64,000 nt of DNA from Aphidius gifuensis (GCF_014905175.1 NC_057789.1:12080876-12144875); one strand, 5' to 3'. Shown: positions 22,212 through 33,640, numbered from the stretch's first letter. Program-made: numbers and translations. The notes: generated by a model from the sequence alone, not told the origin.

Positions 22212-23475
22212 TTATTTGTATTCAGAATTCTTTGTTGTTGTAGGAGCATGTCCAATTTTGTCAATAAATGGCGTGAGTTTAATCCATTTTCTTGTTTGCT
22301 TAAATTGTTTTTGATTTTTTAGAATTTTCAATTCATCAAAAATTATTTCTTTTTGTACTAGTTCAATTATTGAATTTGTAGTATATTTGATTTCATTGTT
22401 TTTCACATAATCATTATTGTTGTTTGTTTTCATTTGTAAACCATATGCAATGTCATTTTGTAATTTATTCCAAGATAAATAAATAGTAAAAATGTTGTAA
22501 TTGTTTTTAATGTTAATAGTTACTTGTATTTGTGACGAAATTGTTGTAGTTTTGTTGAGACATGTGTTGACCTTGAGCTCAGGTAGATTGCAACCCTCAG
22601 TCATCTTGAAATTCGGCCAGCCATCTGGATCTTCACACAGCCAAGACGGCCCATGTTGCCATGTTGTTGTTTTGATGTGTATTTCTAGTAGTAGACCTCT
22701 TGAAATTAGGTCAGCTGTTTTGTCAAGTGTATGTACATGACACCATTGTGTAGAATTTGTTTTTTCTTGTATTTTGGCAATTCTATTTGCCTTGAATGTT
22801 TTCATAATACTTAGCTTCTTTTTTAGCCAGTGTATGACAATTGTAGTGTTTGACCAAAAATATGTGTCATCTATTGTTGTGTGTATTGCTTTAATTGTCG
22901 ATGTGTAAAGCGAAGCAAATTTTGTCATTTTGTCAAATGTAATTGTTCTAATTGTGTAAACCATTGTGTTTGTGGTAGATTTCCAGTACATATCAAGTGT
23001 TTTTCTTGCACTGGAGACATTTACTTGTGATTGTGCATACTTTTTAGCCTCTGAAAGGCTTTCTAAGAGTCTAGGCTCATTGGATGTCCATTGGTGTATG
23101 TTTAACATACCTTGTTGTAATGAAGGAGTTAATTCCTTTGTCTTGATAATACCAGACGTATTGTTCTGTAAAATATGTTGATATTTTCTTTCTTGTAAAT
23201 GTACTAAAAATTGTCTGAGTAATTTCTCAATGTCACCAGTATGTATGTACTGGTGTAGTCTAAATCGAAGTGATAATGAGAAAATATTCATTTGTATTGT
23301 TGGGCCAACATGTAGTAATTCATTGAGTGAGTGCCCCTTGGAACTTGTGGTTGAGCCGTCGTACACGACTCGTACTTTTGTTGTTTGGCTTTCTTTTTTT
23401 ATTACCATATGATGTGGTAAATAAAAACCATCTTCTTGTAGTTGTTCTTTTAGTACTTCATGTTGAGATATGATT
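22212..23475 (-). pseudogene. BEL/Pao-type retrotransposon pol fragment with internal deletions
   Basis: An open minus-strand frame of about 420 codons runs from an in-frame stop near 23478 to 22212. It contains the start of a BEL/Pao reverse transcriptase (FYLPHH, VRVVYDGS, LNELLHVGPTIQ, DIEK). It then jumps past the catalytic palm to a later segment (QWTSNEPRLLESL), and then to a region typical of the A17-peptidase/RNase H end of Pao pol (YFWSNTTIVIHWLKK, TADLISRG, GPSWL). The YxDD catalytic region is missing, so it cannot work as a polymerase. LTRs, gag and integrase are not seen nearby. The frame stays open through several deletions. It is probably a relic; exaptation is possible but not shown. 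Confidence 0.75.
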
Positions 23476-24024
23476 TTTCCTTAGATTGATTGTTTATTCT
23501 TTTGAAAAAAAATGTAATTCGTCTCAACTAAAAAAAAAATGTTCTCAAATCAAGACAACTTTTTTGTTTTGCATTGATATATTTTTTTCATATTGTTGTA
23601 CTTAAGCACAAAGTTTGCGAAAAAAAATTTGCTCACCCGAAGAAAATAATAAACAAAAGGAAAAATATTTCTACCAGGGTAGTTCAAATATACTATTGAA
23701 ACTGAGTGTTTGTCATTAAAAAATTATTTTAAAATAAATTCTAATGTATTTCAAATTAGTCGAATATTATTTACGAATTTTTGGACATAATATTCCATTT
23801 TTTAAATGCTATTTAATATAAAAATTTATGACTTGACTATTCTCCCATTTTTGAGTCGATTGTGTGTCATTTTGTGTACAATCAATGCACAAACCGACCG
23901 TTGTATTGGCGTCACATTGTGTCGTCATTTTTACTAGGCTCCTGAATAATTAAATTAAAATGAATCAAAAAATAAGTTAAAATCCTATGAAATAATAATA
24001 ATATTTACTTTATTGTCTAGCACA
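23476..24024. other. AT-rich spacer with MITE fragments
   Basis: 23690-23936 matches the right arm of the CCCTAGCG family (AATTCTAATGTATTTCAAAT, ATGCACAAACCGACCGTTGT, CATTTTTACTAGG), strongly diverged. CTACCAGGG at about 23670 resembles the end of a CCCTGGTG element. Confidence 0.5.
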
Positions 24025-25380
24025 ATGTCAGATCAAGGTTACTGCACTGGTGAAATCGTGGAAAGCCAAACAATGTTTGAAAAGATATTCGATGAAGCAG
24101 TAAGTTCCCATTCGAGTATTTGTTTTTATGGTCCAACTGGTACTGGAAAAACAAAAATGCTAATGCGGCTGTATACGGAATTACGTAAAAAAAATAAGGT
24201 CAAGATAACATCATTAACTGCACGAGGAGCTGTCCGATTTCGAAAAGAACTTGGTGAAGGAAAAACACTTACCAGACTTAGTGGTGTTGGTACTAGTGAA
24301 AATGAGAATATTGTGTCTGCCATGGATTATCTCGCAAGTGAAATCTCTGAAACAGATATTTTATTAATTGATGATGTTAGTTTGATGAATCAATCTGTTT
24401 TTGAAAAAATTCACAATTGCTTTTGTCAAAAACGTAATGAATACAAAAAACCATTCGGTGGAGTCCGATTAATTATAGCAGGAGATACATACATGACGTC
24501 ATCAGATGAGTTTCCAAGATTTTTCGAATCTTACATTTGGGATAAATGCGCTTTTGTCACGTATGAGTTGACAAATTCTTTTCGTTATGATGCTAAAAGT
24601 CAACACTGGTTCGATATGTTGCTACGAATTCGTTGTGGAACAGTTATAGATTCCGACTTGGAAAAAATTAAAGAACTTGTTGCAGATGAAAATGAAGTCA
24701 ACCTACGTTTGCAAGAATATTGGAAAGATAACGAAACACATGGAACTACTGAGTTTATAATGTATATATGCACTCGTAAGGATGAAGTTAAGTCACATAA
24801 CGATGAACAGCTCCGAAAAATCGAAAACTCAGAAATTATACCTTTAGAAGCTCATGATGAAGTTCCTGAATCAGAAAAAATAAAAAATATACTTACAGTG
24901 AAACTGGATAATGAAATTGATAAAATTATTGAAATGAAAATTGGTGCTACTGTTGTTACTACACGAAACCAATCGAATATACCATCGGGTACAGTGGGAG
25001 TTGTTAAACAAATAAGTGATGACACTGTGACAATTGTTGTTACTAATAGCAAAAAAGAAATTGAAATTAAACGTTGTTCATATGATGTTGAATATGAGGA
25101 CGAAAAAGAAACATACTATGCAAAACGTCTTCAATTTCCTATTACGCTGGGTTACGCTACGACAATTCAGAAAGTATTAGGTATTGAGTTTGAGAATGCT
25201 GTTATTTCTTTAAAAGAACTATGGTTGGAAGGTTATTTTTATACCGCTCTGAGTAGAGTAAAAAATTATAAAAATATAACACTCTTATTACCTCCGTATT
25301 TTTCCATACGCAGTTTTATTAAAAACTCTTCACGAAATGGTGAAGCATTTAACAAACTAATTAACTTAAATCAAGATTAA
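24025..25380 (+). CDS. PIF1-family (SF1B) helicase, orphan intronless ORF
   Basis: Intact 451-residue ORF from the ATG at 24025; a TTG four codons upstream is not a likely start. Motif I/Walker A is GPTGTGKT (about 36-43). Motif Ia is SLTARGAVRF. Motif II is LLIDDVSLM (about 114-122), with Asp where PIF1 proteins have the catalytic Glu. Then come PFGGVRLIIAGD (motif III region), FRYD (FRQ-like), GATVVTTRNQ, ATTIQKVLG (the family's SIHKxQG-like motif) and YTALSRVKNYKNITLL (motif VI). PIF1 enzymes unwind DNA 5'-3' using ATP. The length lacks the long N-terminus of cellular PIF1 and the Rep domain of Helitrons, and fits stand-alone PIF1-like helicases such as those of large insect DNA viruses. 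Viral, transposon or captured host origin cannot be decided here. CTAG|CACAATG just upstream could be a splice acceptor. Confidence 0.8.
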   Translation: MSDQGYCTGEIVESQTMFEKIFDEAVSSHSSICFYGPTGTGKTKMLMRLYTELRKKNKVKITSLTARGAVRFRKELGEGKTLTRLSGVGTSENENIVSAMDYLASEISETDILLIDDVSLMNQSVFEKIHNCFCQKRNEYKKPFGGVRLIIAGDTYMTSSDEFPRFFESYIWDKCAFVTYELTNSFRYDAKSQHWFDMLLRIRCGTVIDSDLEKIKELVADENEVNLRLQEYWKDNETHGTTEFIMYICTRKDEVKSHNDEQLRKIENSEIIPLEAHDEVPESEKIKNILTVKLDNEIDKIIEMKIGATVVTTRNQSNIPSGTVGVVKQISDDTVTIVVTNSKKEIEIKRCSYDVEYEDEKETYYAKRLQFPITLGYATTIQKVLGIEFENAVISLKELWLEGYFYTALSRVKNYKNITLLLPPYFSIRSFIKNSSRNGEAFNKLINLNQD

Positions 25381-26324
25381 ACTAGAAACATTTTTTTTTA
25401 CATGCCACACGTTGAATCAAAAATTAAAATAATGAACATTCAATTTAACTTGAATAATGAATAAGAATAAAAAAAGAAATATTAAAAATATTCTGTTTTC
25501 TAGCATTGAGCATAGGAGCTTCAGTAAATAATAGGTTGTAACCAAGTATTTTTAAATGCCATAATTATTAAATAATCATACCAACTATTAAATGCTATTG
25601 AAATTTCGATAGTGAAATTTAAATTCTCAAGAGAATGCCGTCACTTCGTGCCAGGCCACTTGCCAGGACGGTCGGTCTTTCTAATAATCATCAAATAATA
25701 AAACTCTACACTACGTTGTGGCGGGAAAACGAAATATATGAAACTCAATAAAGGCACCACGTAAAATATATTAAACATGATAAATATGAATCAATCTCGA
25801 GCATCAAGGACAACGCAAAGACTGTAATGTATGTTAGAGGGTAGAAGTTATGGATATATGGATATATAGATATATATTTCTAATATGATTAGATTATTAT
25901 ATTAGATTATCTAATATGATATTTCGATGATCCTACTACATCAGCCACGTATATGACTGATGCGTTGTTTAGTTTGAAGAATTATGAATTAGAAAAATTA
26001 CTAATTACTCTGTGTCCGACCACCAATTGGTTTAAACTATAAGTTGCGTCCGAAAACTACTTTGAAAACTTGTGTTGGTAATGTGACTTTGCCAGATCAA
26101 AAATTAACCATCAATATATTGTATCACTGTTTTAAATATTTTGATTCGTAATATGAATATCAAATAAAGAGTCTTAATTTGTTTCAAATAATAAAATTTT
26201 GTTCTTCATTTCAAATTATAGGTATATCTAAAATGAAATATTAAAATAAATATAAAGTTAAGATGCAGAAAAACCACACTTTGTTTATTAAAAAAACGTT
26301 ATTAACTATTGAGTATATACTGTC
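25381..26324. other. Noncoding DNA downstream of the helicase ORF
   Basis: No ORF. There is a short duplicated palindromic patch TCTAATATGATTAGATTAT / TTAGATTATCTAATATGAT at about 25878-25920. The rest is plain AT-rich sequence. Confidence 0.4.
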
Positions 26325-26597
26325 ATGGGCACGAAAAACGAATTCCTCACGATTTCACGAAATTTCCTTGAAGAAAATGGTATTATATATGCGGAACATA
26401 TTACTAGTATTGGTGTAAAAATCGATTCAAGTGATAAGTATCATGTGTTTGCCACTTGTATATAAACATCTCATCCATAAGAACCATGTCATGATATTGA
26501 AGGTCAATTTAAAAAAATTAATGGTGAAATATTATTAGTCTGGTCAAAATCTTTTCAACCTCGGGAATTTTTAAGTTTTTTAAAACAAAAAATATAG
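26325..26597 (+). pseudogene. Broken small ORF of unknown function
   Basis: From ATG 26325 the frame reads MGTKNEFLTISRNFLEENG and on for 46 codons, meets TAA at 26463, another TAA at 26478, then stays open to TAG at 26597 (reading GQFKKINGEILLVWSKS and ending FLSFLKQKI). The residue use is protein-like on both sides of the stops (mixed charged and aromatic residues), unlike the surrounding AT-rich DNA, which suggests a gene of about 90 residues recently disabled by two nearby stops. No family is recognised. It lies 0.9 kb downstream of the helicase in the same orientation, so a shared origin is possible. Confidence 0.45.
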
Positions 26598-26599
26598 GA

Positions 26600-27240
26600 G
26601 TATGTAATCGGGGCTCGCGAATCGAATGGTGGGGTTTAAAATTTAATAGGGACAAGGGAAAGGGTTGAAAAAAAATAATTAAATATAAAAAAGTCAATTA
26701 CGCGTTTCCCGTTAGACTTAGAGTAAAATGTTTCAAGTAAAAGTTGTAGATAATAAGATTTTAGGGGGGGTAGTTCCTATAAGTTTTTTTGTTTTAACCG
26801 ACCGTTTACGCGTAATTAATTTTTAAAGTTTGTGATTTTTTTGGATTTTTTATTAACTCGTTACCCCTCACGTGTCCCCACTCAAAACTCCCATACGCGA
26901 GAGCGATAGATATATAAAAAAAAGAGATAGTGTTATTTAGACCCGACGCTACCCGACTGTACCCGACTCGACGCACATACACACACACAGCTATTGTATT
27001 TACGCGCACTGTGATAGTATTAGTGATATACACTTTTAAATTCGATTTCAGGCAATTTTCTTATTTCTCGCGTTGTCGGCCCGGAATAACAACAAACAGG
27101 AATTGTTAATAAAAAAAAAATCTTAACAAATGGCTCCAATATTCAAAAATGCATCGATTTAAAAAATTTTTTTTTCATCGTGTTAATGATTACATGCACT
27201 ATCGTATGCTAATAACAATACTATCATTTCTATTTTCTCA
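26600..27240. other. Noncoding DNA, nothing identified
   Basis: AT-rich sequence with a slightly higher-GC patch at 26860-27010. A 75-codon minus-strand frame there (26806-27033) has no domain. Confidence 0.35.
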
Positions 27241-27241
27241 T

Positions 27242-27650
27242 GACACGTAATTATTTTTGAGATAAAAGAGGTGGTTTTTTCGCGAAAATGCCCTAAGACG
27301 AAATTAATCTACTACAATCAAAGAAAATTTTCCCGTTCTTATTTTATTTTTCCGTCGATTATTTAACAAATTATTCACGATTTCTCCGACAAAAAGAATT
27401 TTTTTTTTTAATTCTTTTCGCGACGCGTAATTATTTTTGAGATGAAAGGGGTGGTTTTTTCGTGAAAGTGCCCTACAATGAAATTAATGTAATACAATTA
27501 AAGAAAATTTTCCCGTTTTTATTTTATTTTTCCGTTGATTATTTAAAAAGTTATTCTATTTTTTTCCGGCACAAATATTTTTTTTTCTATTCTTTTCGCG
27601 GCGCGTAATTATTTTTGAGATAAAAGGGGTGGTTATTTCGCGAAAAAAAA
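27242..27650. repeat. Tandem repeat, about 179-bp unit, 2.2 copies
   Basis: CGTAATTATTTTTGAGAT followed by AAAGRGGTGGTTTTTTCGYG starts near 27246, 27425 and 27604. The first two copies are complete (AAAGAAAATTTTCCCGTT, TATTTTTCCGTYGATTATTT) and the third is partial. Confidence 0.85.
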
Positions 27651-27924
27651 ATCGTAATATCTAGTAGACAATAGGTAGATTATTATGAAATAAATTAATT
27701 TTTATGTCTCACCATATTAACAGCAGATATTTACATAATTATAAAAAAGAAAGAAACTCGTTCATTTAAAGAATTTTATTTGTTTATGCAAATATTAATT
27801 ATTGATTAGGCAATACACTTTAAAAATTTATTTACTTTATAATAATCTACATATTGTTTACTATATATTACTATTTTTTTTATTGTGAATATCCCGCGAT
27901 TAAATTGTTTAAACAATTTAACAA

Positions 27925-29148
27925 CTTAAAATCCGACGGACGTACGACAGTACATTTTTATTTTGTATTTAATATAAAAAAAAGCATTTTATTAATAAAA
28001 ATTTTTATTCAATATTAAAGTTATAATATTTTAATAATTTCAGGCATATTAGATTTTTTTTTTTTTGAATAAATTTTGACAAAACAAATAATTGGAATCG
28101 TCTGTGAGAATTTGCAATTCTCACACAATTCCGACACACGACTGTGAGATTTGTAAATCCGACACAATTCCGACAGACGTACGACAGTATATTTTTATTT
28201 TGTATTTAATATAAAAAAAAGCATTTTATTAATTAAAATTTTTGTTCATTATTAAAGTTATAATATTTTAATAATTTTAGGCATATTAAATTTTTTTTTT
28301 TTGAATAAATTTTGACAAAAAAAATAATTGGAAACATGGGAAACCAAATACATGGTTTCATTACAAAATATACATTCGAGTTACAATAATACCAAATACA
28401 TGGGAAACTGATCAAATGTATTAGTTTTGAAAAAAAAGTATTTAAAAAAAAACCGTTCTTAACCTCATAAAAAAACTAAAAAATGATAATTTTCTAATAA
28501 AATAGTTTGAAAAAAATCTAATATGCCTATAATTATTAAAAGATTATAATTTTATTATTAAACAAGAATTTTTGCAAATCGCAAATTCTCACAGACGATT
28601 CCAATTATTTTTTTTGTCAAAATTTATTCAAAAAAAAAAAATCTAATACCTATGCCTAAAATTATTAAAATATTATAACTTTAATATTGAACAAAAATTT
28701 TTGTTAATAAAATGCTTTCTTTTATATTAAATACAAAATAAAAATATACTGTCGTACGTCTGTCGGATTTGTGTCGGAATTATGTCGGATTTACAATTCT
28801 CACAGTCGTGTGTCGGAATTGTGTCGGAATTGTGTGAGAATTGTAAAATCTCACAGTCGTGTACAGATGATTCTGACAGCTGACCTCACTTTTAATACGT
28901 AAACAGAATTGAGTTTTTTCAATAAAAAAATTATTTAAAAAAAATTCTAATGTGTCTTAAATTGTGAGAATATTATTAAGAAATTTTTAGACATAATATT
29001 TTATTTTTTAAATGCTTCTTACTAATTTATTTTTGTGACTTAGAAATTCTTATAGTCGTGTGTCGGTTTTGTGTCGTTTTTGTATGAGATCAGTGCACAA
29101 ACCGACTGTCGGATTGGTGTCGGATCGGTGTCGCCATTTTCGCTAGGG
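27925..29148. mobile_element. CCCTAGCG-family MITE copy, truncated on the left
   Basis: The right end (GTGCACAAACCGACTGTCGG ... ATTTTCGCTAGGG) stops at 29148 and matches the element at 4003-7027. The interior holds facing copies of ATTCCGACAGACGTACGACAGT and its complement, plus AAACATGGGAAACCAAATAC. The expected left terminus is not found, so the left end is deleted at about 27925. It shows the uninterrupted version of the site occupied at 4172 in the other copy. Confidence 0.75.
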
Positions 29149-29151
29149 AGG

Positions 29152-31556
29152 AGCTGCGTGAACCTGGCACCCCACTTTATCGTAGAGACTTGTAGTATGG
29201 CTCATTTTGAAGGTCTTAATTTGTAGTAATTTGTAGTGAAAAGGGTTTAATTTGTAATTCAAAAATTAAGGGTGAAAAAAGGGTTAAAAGGTACTTTCTT
29301 CAAAAATTGACATAGAGCGATGAGAGTAGGGCCAAAACGTTCGTTGGAATTTGTAGTAATTTGTAGTAAAAAGTGTTCAATTTGTAGTTCAAAAATTAGG
29401 TGTGAAAAAAGGGTTAAAATGTACTTTCGCAGAAAATTGAAGAAAAATAGTAATGAAGAGGTCAAATAGCTTTCTTAGAATTTGTAGTAATTTGTAGTGA
29501 ACAAATTTTAATTTTGAGTTGAAAAATAATGACACAAAAAAAAAATTTTTTTTTTTTGAGCAATAATCATGATAAAATTGCATAACTTCTTTGTTGACAA
29601 CCAGAAAAAAATTACGAGGAAAATAAATGGAGAAAAAATCGTGAAAAATATAAATATATTTTTACTAAACCAGTTTCCCAAAAAAAAAAAAGTCAAAAAA
29701 GTGGAAAAAAAAATTTTTTTTTTACTCCAAAATATTGAATACTAAATAACTTTTTTATTTATTGACCAAAAAACAAACTAAAATATTGGATACATAGAAA
29801 AACATCCTAGCTAATTTGTAGTGAAGTAATTGGAATTTGTAGTTTTTCCGGAGAAATTAATTTTCTTATATAATACCTTAATAAACTATTGCATAACTTT
29901 CTTATTTATTGACCAAAATTCAAACTAAAATATTAAATAGATAGGGAAACATCCTAGCTTATTTGTAGTGAAGAAATTCGAATTTGTAGTTGAACCATTT
30001 GTCCGGAAAAATTAATTCTGTCATATAATACCTTCATAAATTATTGCGTAACTTTCTTATTTATTGTCCAAAATTCAAACTAAAATATTAAATAGATAGG
30101 GAAACATCCTAGCTAATTTGTAGTGAAGAAATTAGAATTTGTAGTTGAACCATTTGTCCGGAAAAATTAATTCTGTCATATAATACCTTTATAAATTATT
30201 GCGTAACTTTCTTATTTATTGTCCAAAATTCAAACTAAAATATTAAATAGATAGGGAAACATCCTAGCTAATTTGTAGTGAAGAAATTAGAATTTGTAGT
30301 TGAACCATTTGTCCGGAAAAATTATTTTTCTGACATATTCCCTTAATAAAATATTGCGTAACTTTTTTCTCAAATGGTTCAACTACAAATTTTAATTTCT
30401 TCACTACAAATTAGCTAGGATGTTTCCCCATCTATTCAATATTTTAGTTTGAATACAGTCAATAAATAAAAGTTACGCAATATTATGAAGGTATTATATG
30501 AAGAATTAATTTCGGACAATGATTCAACCAAGTAATTTCTTCACTACAAATAACTGGATGTTTCCCCTAACAATATTTCAATTTGAATTTTGGACAATAA
30601 ATAAAGAAAGTTACGCAATATTATAAAGGTATTACCATATGACAGAATTAATTTTTTCGGACAATGGTTCAACCAAATCGCTACAAAATGCTTAGGATGT
30701 TTCTATCTACTCAATATTTTAGTTTGAATTTAGTCAATAAATAAAAAAGTTACTTTATCTTTTATTAAGGGAATATGTCAGAGAATTAATTTTTCCGGAC
30801 AAATGGTTCAACTACAAATTCTAATTTCTTCACTACAAATTAGCTAGGATGTTTCCCTATCTACTCAATATTTTAGTTTGAATTTTGGTCAATAAATAAA
30901 AAAGTTACGCAATATTTTATTAAGGGAATATGTCAGAGAATTAATTTTTCCGGACAAATGGTTCAACTACAAATTCCAATTTCTTCACTACAAATTAGCT
31001 AGGATGTTTTTCTATCTATCCAATATTTTGGTTTATTTTTTGGTCAATAAATAAAAAAGTTATTTAGTATTTAATATTTTGGAGTAAAAAAAAAATTTTT
31101 TTTTCCTTTTTTTTGACTTTTTTTTTTTTGGGAAACTGGTTTAGTAAAAATATATTTATATTTTCACGATTTCTCCATTTATTTTACTCGTAATACTGTT
31201 GTCAAAAAAGTTATGCAATTTTGATATGATTATTGCTCAAAAAAAAAAAAAAATTTTTGTGTCATTATTTTCAACTCAAAAAAAATTTGTTACTACACAA
31301 ATTCTAAGCTATTTGTTCTTCATTACTACAACTGCAAAACTCCCTAACACCTATTACGAACTACAAATTAAACTCTTTGCTACAAATTACTACAAGCAAC
31401 GCGGCATGGCCATCGAAATCTGCCAAAACAACTGCACCCTTTTTTACAGATTACAAATTAAACCCTCTTCACTACAAATTACTACAAATTAAGACCTTCA
31501 AAATGAGCCATACTACAAGTCTCTACGATAAAGTGGGGTGCCAGGTTCACGCAGCT
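29152..31556. mobile_element. Long-armed foldback element with 9-bp target duplication (MULE-like)
   Basis: The terminal inverted repeat AGCTGCGTGAACCTGGCACC starts at 29152 and its complement ends at 31556. It is flanked by identical CTAGGGAGG (29143-29151 and 31557-31565). The two arms cover most of the 2.4 kb: TTAATTTGTAGTAATTTGTA words, then three or four tandem copies of a block with GAAACATCCTAGCTAATTTG and TTTGTCCGGAAAAATTA in one orientation, followed by several in the other. A 9-bp duplication and very long inverted repeats are typical of Mutator-like/foldback elements; the superfamily call is inference. There is no transposase ORF. Confidence 0.85.
29830..31000. repeat. Tandem blocks forming the arms of the foldback
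   Basis: A block of about 120-125 bases (TATTGCGTAACTTTCTTATTTATTG, AAATTCAAACTAAAATATTA, GGAAACATCCTAGC, TTTGTAGTTGAACCATTTGT) is repeated in tandem from about 29880 to 30370, then in reverse orientation from about 30370 to 31000. One reverse copy carries small deletions. Confidence 0.75.
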
Positions 31557-31565
31557 CTAGGGAGG

Positions 31566-32238
31566 TTAAAGTGACAGGTTCACAACAACAATTTTTGTTC
31601 TCCTCATAAGTAGTTGGTAAATTACATGATGGGACAGCATTTTTCTAAAAAATGTGCATTGGTTCTGATGCATCGAGAGCTAATTATTTAAAACAAACAG
31701 AAACTTGTTACTTGTGATGTTGAAGTATTTAGAGTTTTGTTTACATATAGATAGGTATACTTACTCTTCGTATAATCATAGTAATTAAAATGAAGAGAGC
31801 ATAACATTGCTTTTTTATTTACTGTTTTGATTTTTAATGCACGTTTTCAAGCATCACACCGATTTATTTTATTAATATCGCCGAAATAATTTTTTACATT
31901 GACAGGTTGTTGTTTGTCTAACCTCGGAAATGCATGGAAACTCAGATCTTTATTTCTCCTAGAATTACTGTTGCACCCAGAAACGTAAAGTCTTGTTTTT
32001 TATTTTTTTAAATCAATTTTGCGGAAAATTTTGTACCAGACCTTTTAACCAATTTGTAAAAATATTATTTGTTTATTAATTTAGCATATATACTGTGTAT
32101 ACCACATATGAATGGGTGTATGAAATAGTTTCCAGAAATTTACCACCAGACGTCGTGGTGAATTGTGCGTTTCCCAATACAATAAATAATAATTTCCAGT
32201 ACAATTTAAATAATCAAAACAAAATATGAATTGTACTA
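31566..32238. other. Noncoding DNA, nothing identified
   Basis: AT-rich. I see no repeat, no ORF of note and no RNA gene. Confidence 0.4.
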
Positions 32239-32246
32239 CTATTTGC

Positions 32247-32842
32247 CATGGTAGAAGTACTACAGGTATGGCAGTAGTCCATGCTTTTTTCGTCGCGTTC
32301 TGCGCAGCCTTATTTTTTCAACCAATCAACAACGCGCCATCGAGCTGTTTTGCTTTTCTTTCTAACACGCAATCTCTATTATAAGAGCCTCTCTCTCTAA
32401 CATACTGTTTTGACAACTATTTTTTATATTGTTGTAAATACTAATAAATATATGTGGAGCATGTTTATAAAAAATCAAAAAAATAAAAAAACCAAGACAG
32501 TTTAACAAATAAATTATAATATTTTCATTATTGTTGTTTTTTTTATGCCACAAACAATAGAGGTTGTGTTGTATTTATTATACTTGGATTTATTTATTTA
32601 ATATAAATAATTAATTTTTATTTTTGATGTATGTGAATCATTATAAAATATACCAAATCTAGTTGAATAAATATGATAACTTTTGAAAAATTTAAAAAAA
32701 ACTTGAAAATTTTCTTAACAAATTTGTATCGCGCGCGCATAAAGTCTTCCATTTTTGTGGCGAGAAGGTGACCTTTTGATTGGTCGATTCGCAGCGGCCA
32801 AACCAGGCTGCGCACTGCCATACCTGTAGTATTTCTACCATG
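32247..32842. mobile_element. MITE with CATGGTAGAARTACTACAGG termini
   Basis: Terminal inverted repeats of about 29 bases (CATGGTAGAAGTACTACAGG, then TATGGCAGT) at 32247 and ending at 32842, with one mismatch. The bordering 8-mers CTATTTGC (32239-32246) and CTATTTAC (32843-32850) differ at one base, which fits an aged 8-bp duplication as made by hAT or P-like elements. Subterminal sequence (CTGCGCAG, AACCAATCAA) also mirrors. No transposase. Confidence 0.7.
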
Positions 32843-33039
32843 CTATTTACTATCTATTCTTTCAGGTATAATAATCTTTTATCATTTCGTTTATTATTTT
32901 GTTCAATATGTGTTTATTTAAATAAGCAAAATATAAGAATCAAAATCTGCAATTTCACAATATAAAATTTTGTTCTCTATTTTGAAAAATTTATTGAAAA
33001 TATTTTTTTTTACGTTTGGTAACAAAAGAATTAAGCATT

Positions 33040-33190
33040 CCCTGGTGGAAAAAATCTCTCCGGATTTTTCCGGATTTCTACGCAATTGAGACTTCCGGAG
33101 ATATTTACGGAGTAATCTCTAGACTATTTTTATAATATCTCCGGATTTTTTCCGGAATTTTCGCTTAAAAATATAATTGTGTTCGCGGTC
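33040..33190. mobile_element. Partial CCCTGGTG-family MITE
   Basis: It begins CCCTGGTGGAAAAAATCTCT and continues with CCGGATTTTTCCGGATTTCT and ACGCAATTGAGACTTCCGGA, words also seen in the copy at 57691. The opposite end (CACCAGGG) is not found nearby, so this copy is truncated. Confidence 0.6.
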
Positions 33191-33254
33191 TCAAGACGTG
33201 AGAAATACAATCGTACTTGATATATTTTGGGATGCCCTATTTTACAAAAATTAT

Positions 33255-33325
33255 TCTCCTGCCCAGGTTCGATCCTACGACTTCCTAACCACGAAACCTA
33301 TGCCTTAACGCGCGATACCAATTTT
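33255..33325 (-). other. Possible tRNA-derived (SINE-like) fragment
   Basis: On the minus strand GTTAAGGCATAGG is followed 30 bases later by TAGGATCGAACCTGGG, which resembles a tRNA D-arm and a B box in the right order. The cloverleaf is not convincing and no second copy was found. A similar lone B box (AGGTTCGATTCCAGCTGAGA) lies at about 41198-41217 on the plus strand. Confidence 0.25.
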
Positions 33326-33429
33326 ACATGCTGCAAAATAAAGAATTTTTGTTTACATAAGTTACGAGGCAATCCACACGAATTTATTTGATTTAAAAAA
33401 TTAAAAAAGACCTGTAAAATTATTATATA

Positions 33430-33640
33430 GTTATGTTATTCGGCAACATCCTTTTTTTAAAAACATTTGCCAATAGTTTTTTTATTAATTAATTATGGCA
33501 AATGTTGCTAAGGAATTAATGAAGATTACTAATCAATTTATTTGGTTACATCTTTCCCTTAGCCATTTGCCAATAGCTTTCCAATTTATTATGGAAGAAA
33601 TAGCTAAGGAAAGGATATAGCCAAATAAATAAATTATAAT
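33430..33640. repeat. Palindromic AGCTAAGGAAA-type repeat
   Basis: GCAACATCC, TTGCCAATAG, GGCAAATGTTGCTAAGGAATT, CCCTTAGCCATTTGCCAATAGC and ATAGCTAAGGAAAGGAT are facing copies of the family seen at 470-1640 and 52370-52870. Confidence 0.65.
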
